Assembly: GCA_964596105.1 (NCBI GenBank)
Contig: CAZQRT010000055.1
Location: forward strand, 1 to 8,988
DNA: 8,988 bases
Direction of reading: 5' to 3'
Origin: CAJUOR01 sp964596105
GTDB lineage: Bacteria > Bacillota_I > Bacilli_A > Erysipelotrichales > Coprobacillaceae
Below are positions 1 to 5,316 of the stretch, piece by piece (the stretch's first letter is position 1; every line of letters begins with the position of its first letter). Under the pieces are notes generated by a model. It was not told the DNA's origin, did not search any database, and saw nothing but the letters and a program-made list of their open reading frames with translations. Position numbers and translations under genes: made by a program.

Positions 1-222
1 GACGGCTATCTGACCATTAAAGCTGTGCACAGCGAGACTTCAGATGAGGACGGGCGCTGGATCCGTCAGGAGAGGCATCTGGGTTCTTATCAGCGGTCGT
101 TCTTTATCGGCCACAATCTTGATGAAAGCAGTATTCACGCTTCCTACAACAACGGGGTATTGACGGTGGATGTGCCGAAAGAGCCGGCTGTCGCCGCGAA
201 AAAATCTATTACAATCGAGTAA
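1..222 (+). CDS. Small heat-shock protein, Hsp20/alpha-crystallin family (3' part only)
   Basis: The frame is open from the first base of the window and ends at TAA 220-222, so only the last 73 codons are present. The visible part is the second half of an alpha-crystallin domain: a beta strand YLTIKA, a charged stretch with the family's ERHLGSYQRSF motif, and then the signature GVLTVDVPK near the C-terminus. The final ITIE resembles the I-x-I/V anchor that docks in a neighbouring subunit in this family. Small heat-shock proteins are ATP-independent cytoplasmic holdases that form oligomers and bind unfolding proteins. The N-terminal arm and the promoter lie outside the window, so heat-shock control (for example a CIRCE element) cannot be judged. 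Family assignment is firm; the exact orthologue cannot be named. Confidence 0.93.
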   Translation, partial: DGYLTIKAVHSETSDEDGRWIRQERHLGSYQRSFFIGHNLDESSIHASYNNGVLTVDVPKEPAVAAKKSITIE

Positions 223-228
223 AAAAAT

Positions 229-258
229 AAAAAGGAGTGGATGGCGCCACCCCTTTTT
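229..258. terminator. Bidirectional intrinsic terminator between converging genes
   Basis: An arm at 229-240 (A-rich, then GGAGTGG) pairs with 247-258 (CCACCCC, then T-run) across a six-base loop ATGGCG, with one A-C mismatch. A T-run follows on the plus strand. On the minus strand the A-rich bases 221-233 become a U-run. The hairpin sits just after the plus-strand Hsp20 stop, and its last bases overlap the minus-strand stop codon of the LCP gene, so one structure can end both transcripts. Confidence 0.8.
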
Positions 259-2345
259 TAGTATTCAGTTTCTTCGTATGTTTCTTCTTCATACGGTTCT
301 TCTTCTACGTACGGTCCCGGTTCTTCCTGATATTCATCTTCATAAGGATACGTGAAGTAGAAAGGCAGGATCGTCGTGCCTTCGTAAAGCGTGTACGGGG
401 AAAGCTCACTCCAGGCGGCGAAGTCGCCGTAGGAGAAGAGGGCATAGTCGTCTTCGGCCCAGGTGCCGTCCTCGTAGTAGTACTCGCAGGAAACCTCATA
501 GCCTTCCGGCAGTTCGCTGTTGATGCCGGAGCACCAGTAGGCGACATCACCTAGAGTCTGTCCGGAGAAGTCGGGAACGTATGGCGGGCTGTAGGTTTCG
601 TCTTCCGGCGTCTCATAGGAGAGGTCTTCCGGCTCGTCGTTATCAAGATAATACTTGGCGTCGTCGCTCAGCTCATCATATTGAACATTGGCGTTGAAGG
701 CAAAGGTGGCGGTGGGCAGCGGATAGCTCTCTTCGCCGGTCATGCGGCGGATATCGCGGGTGAATTCCTGCATGGAATACTCGTAAGGCAGGTAGAAGTA
801 GACGGGTTCACTGTTATAAGGCGGAACGTGCATGTCGTCGGTGCCGTCGATCGTTTTCATGCTGATGTTGAGGGCGGATAAATCCCCGTATTTAGAATCG
901 GTGTTGAGGCTGGTCAGCATTTGAAACAGGCTGTACATCTGGCTGACCGGCATGTTTGTCTGGACATTGTCGCCGACGACACTGAGCAGCTTGTCGACGC
1001 TCATGATGCCCGCGCTGCTGGCGACTTTATGCAGGATGGCTTCGATGACCAGCTGCTGGTTTAACCCGCGGTCGATATCGCCGCGCGGCAGAGAGTAGCG
1101 GTGGCGGGCCAGGGCCAGGGCCTGTTCGCCGTCGAGGTGCTGGTAGCCGGGGTCTAAATGAATCGCGTTCTTTTCATCATGGGAATCCTGTTCGTCAAAT
1201 TCCATCGGGACATCGACATCGATGCCGCCCAGGGCGTTGACGAGGTCGATGAGGGCGAAGAAGTTGATTTTCACGTAGTAGTCGATATCAATATCAAAGG
1301 CGTCCTCGAGACTGGAAATGGTGCAGGAGACTCCGCCGCCGCCGGAATGGGTGATCTTGTCCTCATAACCGCGGCAGGTGACAGGCAGATACGTATCGCG
1401 GGGAATGGAGTGCAGGGCGAGCTTCATCGTGTTCGGGTTGAATGTCGCGAGCATGATGACATCGGCGTTGGCGGCTTCATTGAGGTCGCCGTCGCGGACA
1501 TCGACGCCGTTGATCAATAAGGTGAAAGGTTCCGTGGCGACATCGATATTGCTGGCGGTGTTTTCGGTGATTTTATAAAAGGTGGTGATTTCTTTGACTT
1601 TCTGATCGAAGTCAGGGTAGACTTCGCGGATCGTGGCCTTGGCCAAAGCGTCTAACACGATCGCGTCCACCTTGCCGTCCTGGAAGGCGTTGTAAGCCTC
1701 GACATAGTTGGCATACGGGGTTAAGACAAAGTCGCTTTTTTCCATTTTGGCCTCTTCGATGCCGGTCACGAGCATGTCGTACATGGTGACGGAATTTTCC
1801 GGCTGCACGGCGATCGCTTTGCTTTTTAAATCGGTCAGGGTTTCATCTGTGGAGTCGCTTAACACATACAGGGTGCTGGTGATAATCTCGCCCTCGCTGG
1901 TGGAGACACGGTCCATCATGCTTGTGAGGCGGTAGTATAAGTAGTCCAGCCCGGATACCAGACCCGTGAAGAGCAGGGTAATCACGATCATCGTGATCTG
2001 GGCTTTGGCCATTTTTTTAATCTGAAACAAAATCGCCAGAAACGTGCATAGAAGATAAATGCCGGCGAGAATGGCGATGAGAATCCAGCGGAAGGAAAGC
2101 GCCGGATAGGTGATGAGTAAATATCCCGCGAAGATGATCGCGGCGGCGGGCAATAGATAAGCCAGCCACTGCCAGACTTGGCGCCACGGGAACTTTTTTT
2201 TCTTGGGTTTTTCGGTGTCGTCTACAGGAGGTTCCGCCATGACGCCGGGCTGGTTTTGTTCATCGAGCAGTTCTTTGAGATATTCGTCAGGATCATAGCT
2301 TAAAGGGTCGTCAAGGTTTGTTTTTTTAGGATCGTCTTGATTCAT
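258..2345 (-). CDS. LCP (LytR-CpsA-Psr) family envelope protein with CpsA-like architecture
   Basis: 695 residues. LCP enzymes transfer glycopolymers from a polyprenyl-phosphate carrier to peptidoglycan on the outer face of the membrane. Seen here: an acidic cytoplasmic N-terminus ending in a PKKKK basic stretch (about 47-51); three hydrophobic helices (about 59-79, 85-107, 115-135); an extracellular accessory region (about 150-262) with a faint resemblance to a substrate-binding lobe; then the LCP domain (about 273-442). Key LCP residues are present: Asp295, SIPRD (Arg316, Asp317), KITHS, RHR (Arg414, Arg416) and GDIDRGLNQQ (Asp425, Arg426, Gln430, Gln431). Three helices plus accessory plus LCP domain is the arrangement known for streptococcal CpsA. 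Residues 588-665 look like a degenerate PASTA unit, and the last 30 residues are Glu/Tyr-rich. The start ATG overlaps the yigZ stop as ATGA, with AAGGAGG seven bases upstream (2353-2359), so translation is probably coupled. The attached polymer cannot be told from sequence. Confidence 0.92.
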   Translation of the reverse strand: MNQDDPKKTNLDDPLSYDPDEYLKELLDEQNQPGVMAEPPVDDTEKPKKKKFPWRQVWQWLAYLLPAAAIIFAGYLLITYPALSFRWILIAILAGIYLLCTFLAILFQIKKMAKAQITMIVITLLFTGLVSGLDYLYYRLTSMMDRVSTSEGEIITSTLYVLSDSTDETLTDLKSKAIAVQPENSVTMYDMLVTGIEEAKMEKSDFVLTPYANYVEAYNAFQDGKVDAIVLDALAKATIREVYPDFDQKVKEITTFYKITENTASNIDVATEPFTLLINGVDVRDGDLNEAANADVIMLATFNPNTMKLALHSIPRDTYLPVTCRGYEDKITHSGGGGVSCTISSLEDAFDIDIDYYVKINFFALIDLVNALGGIDVDVPMEFDEQDSHDEKNAIHLDPGYQHLDGEQALALARHRYSLPRGDIDRGLNQQLVIEAILHKVASSAGIMSVDKLLSVVGDNVQTNMPVSQMYSLFQMLTSLNTDSKYGDLSALNISMKTIDGTDDMHVPPYNSEPVYFYLPYEYSMQEFTRDIRRMTGEESYPLPTATFAFNANVQYDELSDDAKYYLDNDEPEDLSYETPEDETYSPPYVPDFSGQTLGDVAYWCSGINSELPEGYEVSCEYYYEDGTWAEDDYALFSYGDFAAWSELSPYTLYEGTTILPFYFTYPYEDEYQEEPGPYVEEEPYEEETYEETEY

Positions 2346-2956
2346 GTCTCCCCCTCCTTCAGCTCGCGGTCTTCGTAGCCGGTGATGGTCAGTTCAAAAT
2401 CAGTGTAGAAGCTTTCTTTCAGCATCCTGACAAAGCTGTCGTCATTGATAAAGCAGCGGTAGTGCACATTGGTGTCATAGCCGGTCACCTCACAGGCGAT
2501 TCCGGCGTTCTTCAGCAGGCTGTCGAGGCGGCGCTTGTGATGGTAGGCGAAGCTCAGCTCATAGCAGGGCGTGCGCTGTTTGGTGACGATTTCCGCCTTG
2601 TTCAGGGTTTCCACGGTGCACTGGGTAAAGGCGCGCACGAGGCCCCCGGCCCCGAGTTTGATGCCGCCGAAATAGCGGACGACGGCCATGAGGATATGAT
2701 CGAGGCGCTGTTTTTCGAGCACGTTTAAGATCGGCATGCCGGCGGTTTTGGCCGGTTCCCCGTCGTCGCTGACTTTGCTTTGCCCTTCGTATTTCCAGGC
2801 GTAGCAGTGGCTGGAGGCATCCGGATAGCGGGCTTTGATTTTTTCCAGCATTGCGGGGCCGTCAGCGGCTTCGTTGAGGGGCACGGCGATGCCGATAAAG
2901 CGTGATTTTTTGATCACAATTTCATGGCTGACCGGGTTTTTCACACTCCTGACCAT
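2342..2956 (-). CDS. yigZ: YigZ/YvyE-type IMPACT family protein (UPF0029)
   Basis: 204 residues, the usual length for this family. The N-terminal UPF0029/Impact domain (about 1-120) shows both hallmark blocks: DDGEPAKTAGMP at 64-75 and VVRYFGGIKLGAGGLVRAF at 92-110. A smaller DUF1949-type domain follows (about 135-190). The eukaryotic relative IMPACT modulates the Gcn2 kinase; the bacterial protein is cytoplasmic and its biochemical role is not settled, with ribosome or nucleic-acid binding suggested from structure. GGAGG lies eight bases upstream of the ATG, supporting this start. It is the first gene of a minus-strand operon, and its stop overlaps the start of the LCP gene by ATGA. In Bacillus subtilis the homologue yvyE also sits beside an LCP gene (tagV), so the linkage appears conserved. 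Confidence 0.95.
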   Translation of the reverse strand: MVRSVKNPVSHEIVIKKSRFIGIAVPLNEAADGPAMLEKIKARYPDASSHCYAWKYEGQSKVSDDGEPAKTAGMPILNVLEKQRLDHILMAVVRYFGGIKLGAGGLVRAFTQCTVETLNKAEIVTKQRTPCYELSFAYHHKRRLDSLLKNAGIACEVTGYDTNVHYRCFINDDSFVRMLKESFYTDFELTITGYEDRELKEGET

Positions 2957-2982
2957 AGGGCATTCCTCCGATAGTGGTTATT

Positions 2983-2988
2983 ATTATA
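2983..2988 (-). promoter_or_regulatory. -10 box of the promoter for yigZ and the LCP gene
   Basis: Read on the minus strand this is a perfect TATAAT, 26 bases upstream of the yigZ ATG and followed by the GGAGG ribosome binding site. No convincing TTGACA-like -35 sits 16-18 bases further upstream (around 3005-3012 it reads roughly TTTCTT), so the call rests on the -10 and its position. Confidence 0.55.
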
Positions 2989-3040
2989 GAGGATATCAGG
3001 GGGAAAAGAAAGCTAAGCCGCCGAAAAATTGTGAAAAAAA

Positions 3041-3069
3041 GTCAAGACCGGGAACTTTTATGTTATCAT
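3041..3069 (+). promoter_or_regulatory. Possible promoter of the pyruvate-kinase-like gene
   Basis: TATCAT at 3064-3069 matches the -10 consensus at five of six positions and lies 24 bases before the preferred start codon. The expected -35 place around 3041-3047 reads GTCAAGA, a weak match. TTGTGA at 3029-3034 is a better hexamer but is too far away. The region is the divergent spacer shared with the yigZ promoter. Confidence 0.4.
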
Positions 3070-3093
3070 GTCTTTCGCTAGGGGGAAATGAAT

Positions 3094-4074
3094 ATGCGCT
3101 ATTTCGCGACACTGGGACCGCGGACGCATGACGCGGCCACTTTAAAGAAGATGTTTCAGGCCGGGATGAGCGGCATCCGTTTAAATTTATCGCACGGCGA
3201 TATCGCGAATGCCGAAGCCTGGCTTTCCAGTTATCAGCAAGCGGCCCGGGCATGCGGGGTGGATCCATTACTGCTCGTGGATTTAAACGGCCCGGAATTA
3301 AGAATCGGGAAGCTGGCTTTCGAGCTGGATTTACAGCCGGGCGACTGTTTTTATCTGGAGGAAAAGGAAAATGAGATCCCGGGCTTGTTTTTTGATACCC
3401 TGGAGGTTTCTGACGAGGTTTTGGCTGACGACGGCAAGATCCTTCTTTTGACAAAGGAAAATCATGATCACAAGGCGCGGTTTGAGTGTCTACGCGGCGG
3501 GGTGCTGGCCAATAAGAAGAGTTTGAAGATCGTTGATAAAGAGTTAGATTTACCGGCATTATCTCTTCGCGATTTAAGCAATATGGACCAGTTTAGAAAA
3601 TACCGCGTCACCGGGGTGATGCTGCCTTTTGTGCGATCGGTTGCGGATTTAAAGATTTTAAAGGCGGAGCTGAAGAAAAGAAACCTGGAAGATGTCGAGA
3701 TCTATGCCAAGGTTGAGAGTCTTTCCGGGGTGGCGCAGCTGGAGGATTTCCTCGATGTCGCCGATGAGATCGTCATCGCGAGAGGGGATCTCGGCAATGC
3801 CGTGCCGCTCTGGGAGCTGCCGCGCCTGCAAAAGGAGATCGCCGCCGTGTGCCGGAAAAGAAACTGCCGCTTTATGGTGGTGACGCAGATGCTGGAGAGC
3901 ATGATCAGTCATCCCGTGCCGACGCGGGCCGAGGTGAGTGACATCTTTAACGCCGTGCTCGATGGCGCGTCGAGTCTCATGGTGACGGGGGAGACCGCCG
4001 TCGGAAACTATCCGGTGGCGGTGATGGAGTATCTCGTGAAGACCGCCGAAGCGGCTTTAAATTATCTGAAATAG
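3094..4074 (+). CDS. Pyruvate kinase-like protein, catalytic A/B domains only
   Basis: 326 residues from the chosen start, against roughly 470-590 for bacterial pyruvate kinases. Pyruvate kinase makes ATP and pyruvate from PEP and ADP. Present: ATLGP (5-9), RLNLSHGD (Arg29, Asn31, Ser33), the active-site signature KVESLSGV with the catalytic Lys206 and the metal ligand Glu208, ARGDLG (metal ligand Asp232), TQMLES (Thr264), then PTRAEVSD and GETAVGNYPVAVM. A short B domain lies between about 70 and 150. Two things differ: the motif normally DTKGPEIR reads DLNGPELR (Thr to Leu64, Lys to Asn65), touching the monovalent-cation/substrate site; and the whole C-terminal allosteric domain is absent, the protein ending about 15 residues after the GNYP motif. 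An ATG at 3088 is in frame but only two bases from AGGGGG (3080-3085); the ATG at 3094 has an eight-base gap, so I prefer it. The gene stands alone, 55 bases before mupG. It may be an unregulated kinase, a variant substrate enzyme or a sensor; family is sure, activity is not. Confidence 0.85.
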   Translation: MRYFATLGPRTHDAATLKKMFQAGMSGIRLNLSHGDIANAEAWLSSYQQAARACGVDPLLLVDLNGPELRIGKLAFELDLQPGDCFYLEEKENEIPGLFFDTLEVSDEVLADDGKILLLTKENHDHKARFECLRGGVLANKKSLKIVDKELDLPALSLRDLSNMDQFRKYRVTGVMLPFVRSVADLKILKAELKKRNLEDVEIYAKVESLSGVAQLEDFLDVADEIVIARGDLGNAVPLWELPRLQKEIAAVCRKRNCRFMVVTQMLESMISHPVPTRAEVSDIFNAVLDGASSLMVTGETAVGNYPVAVMEYLVKTAEAALNYLK

Positions 4075-4078
4075 CTAG

Positions 4079-4092
4079 TAAAAGCGCTTTCG
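4079..4092 (+). promoter_or_regulatory. cre-like operator (CcpA catabolite control), possible
   Basis: TAAAAGCGCTTTCG matches the CcpA cre consensus TGNAARCGNWWWCA at all but positions 2 and 14, and contains the ten-base perfect palindrome AAAGCGCTTT. It covers the spacer and the edge of the expected -35 area of the mupG promoter, a position where binding would repress. It could instead be a site for another LacI-family regulator or a chance palindrome. Confidence 0.4.
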
Positions 4093-4093
4093 C

Positions 4094-4104
4094 AATGGTA
4101 TAAT
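4094..4104 (+). promoter_or_regulatory. Extended -10 promoter of the mupG-like gene
   Basis: AATGGTATAAT contains an extended -10 (TGG followed by a perfect TATAAT at 4099-4104), 25 bases upstream of the ATG. The -35 place 17 bases upstream (4076-4081, TAGTAA) is weak, as is usual with an extended -10. Confidence 0.7.
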
Positions 4105-4129
4105 TGTTGTGTAGAAAAGGAGGACTATT

Positions 4130-5227
4130 ATGCACAAACTAGGTATTTCATTGTATCCGGAACATTCCACGAAGGAAAAAGACTGGGCTTACATGGCATT
4201 AGCGTCGAAGTACGGCTTTAAGCGTATTTTTACCTGCCTGCTGTCGGTCACGGAGACGAAAGAAGAAATTATGGAGACATTCGGGGAGTTCATGCGCAAG
4301 GCGCATGAGTATGGTTTTGAGGTCGCGGTTGATACCAACCAGTATGTTTTTGAGCGTCTCGGGGCGAAGCCGGATGATATCAGTGTCTTCGCTGAGCTTG
4401 GCGTGGATATTATCCGTCTTGACATGGATTTTGGTTTGAGGGGCAATGTGCTGATTACCCAGAACCCTTACAACATCGCGATTGAGTTTAACGGCAGCAG
4501 CGACACCGATCTTGATACCTTGATCCGCCACGGCGCGAACAAGCAGAACATGGTGATCTGTCACAATTTCTATCCGCAGCGCTATACGGGACTGGGCTGG
4601 GATAAGTTCTGCGAGTTTAATAAAAAATGGCAGAAGACGGGCTTGCGGCTGGCGGCTTTTGTCTCTTCCAATAACGCGGATACGTTCGGACCTTGGCCGG
4701 TGAAGGCGGGGCTGCCGACTTGCGAGGTGCACCGCGGTCTGCCGATTGATGTTCAGGCTAGGCATTTACTGGCGACGGGTGTGATTGATGATATCATCAT
4801 CGGCAACTGTTTCGCGACAGAGGAGGAGTTAAAGGCGCTCTCTGAGGTCAATATGAATATTCCGACGTTCAATATTGATCTGGCCGAAGGAATCACCGAG
4901 GAGGAGCTGGATGTCATTTACAACTTCCCGCATGTCGGCCGCGGCGATGCTCCGGATTACATGCTGAGAAGCTCGATGCCGCGTTTCAAGTACCGTGATC
5001 CGAAGACGTCGATTCCGCCGCGTCCTTATGAGGGCGACTGCTTCCATCGCGGGGATGTCTTGATCGTCAATGACAATGTCAAACACTACTGCGGGGAGCT
5101 GCAGCTGGTTTTGCGTGATATGCCTAATGACGGCGAGCGTAATTTCGCCGGAAGGCTGCCGCAGGAGGAGCTGATCATCCTTGATCTGGTTCCGGAGAAC
5201 ATGCCGTTCTCCTTCATTAAGAAGTAA
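4130..5227 (+). CDS. mupG: MupG-type 6-phospho-N-acetylmuramidase (former DUF871)
   Basis: 365 residues, the full length for this family. Characterised members (Staphylococcus aureus MupG) split MurNAc-6-phosphate-GlcNAc taken up from peptidoglycan turnover, feeding MurNAc recycling in the cytoplasm. The N-terminal two thirds (about 1-240) is a TIM-barrel opening with LGISLYPE and containing the conserved blocks CHNFYPQRYTGLG and FGPWPVKAGLPTCEVHR. The remainder (about 250-365) is the small C-terminal beta domain. No signal peptide is visible, in keeping with a cytoplasmic enzyme. AGGAGG (4118-4123) lies six bases before the ATG. The gene has its own promoter and terminator, so it is a single-gene unit here; the murQ, murR and PTS genes that accompany it in S. 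aureus are not in the window. A cre-like site suggests carbon control. DUF871 proteins are diverse, so another phospho-glycosidase specificity is possible. Confidence 0.88.
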   Translation: MHKLGISLYPEHSTKEKDWAYMALASKYGFKRIFTCLLSVTETKEEIMETFGEFMRKAHEYGFEVAVDTNQYVFERLGAKPDDISVFAELGVDIIRLDMDFGLRGNVLITQNPYNIAIEFNGSSDTDLDTLIRHGANKQNMVICHNFYPQRYTGLGWDKFCEFNKKWQKTGLRLAAFVSSNNADTFGPWPVKAGLPTCEVHRGLPIDVQARHLLATGVIDDIIIGNCFATEEELKALSEVNMNIPTFNIDLAEGITEEELDVIYNFPHVGRGDAPDYMLRSSMPRFKYRDPKTSIPPRPYEGDCFHRGDVLIVNDNVKHYCGELQLVLRDMPNDGERNFAGRLPQEELIILDLVPENMPFSFIKK

Positions 5228-5232
5228 TGTTG

Positions 5233-5258
5233 AAGCCGGGGTTTTCCCGGCTTTTTTT
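5233..5258 (+). terminator. Intrinsic terminator after mupG
   Basis: AAGCCGGG (5233-5240) pairs perfectly with CCCGGCTT (5246-5253) across a five-base GTTTT loop, followed directly by a run of T to 5258. It begins six bases after the mupG stop codon. Confidence 0.95.
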
Positions 5259-5268
5259 GCGGTTGTGA

Positions 5269-5297
5269 TGAGCATTTATAAAATTTAATGGTATAAT
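5269..5297 (+). promoter_or_regulatory. Promoter of the ppx-ppk operon
   Basis: TATAAT at 5292-5297 preceded by TGG gives an extended -10 identical over eleven bases (AATGGTATAAT, 5287-5297) to the mupG promoter. The -35 place 17 bases upstream reads TGAGCA (5269-5274), matching TTGACA at three of six positions. Transcription would begin shortly before the GGAGGTGA ribosome binding site at 5303-5310. No Pho-box-like direct repeats are obvious. Confidence 0.7.
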
Positions 5298-5316
5298 AGC
5301 CTGGAGGTGAACAGTC

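Noticed and set aside
1158..1520. 120-codon plus-strand open frame opposite the LCP domain
   Set aside because: Overlaps the most conserved part of the LCP gene; the Gly/Asp/Val-rich translation is a mirror of that gene and has no independent support.
3088..3090. Upstream in-frame ATG as start of the pyruvate-kinase-like gene
   Set aside because: Only two bases separate it from the AGGGGG ribosome binding site; the ATG at 3094 has a normal eight-base gap and fits the family N-terminus.
2996..3559. 187-codon open frame on the minus strand opposite the pyruvate-kinase-like gene and its promoter region
   Set aside because: It is rich in Pro, Arg and Ser with no recognisable domain, overlaps a clearly conserved enzyme on the other strand, and runs through the divergent promoter region.
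4199..4765. 188-codon minus-strand open frame opposite mupG
   Set aside because: Its composition is typical of an antisense shadow of a conserved gene; no motif and no good ribosome binding site.
5263..5268. TTGTGA as the -35 box of the ppx promoter
   Set aside because: The gap to the TATAAT at 5292 is 23 bases, too long for a sigma-A-type promoter.
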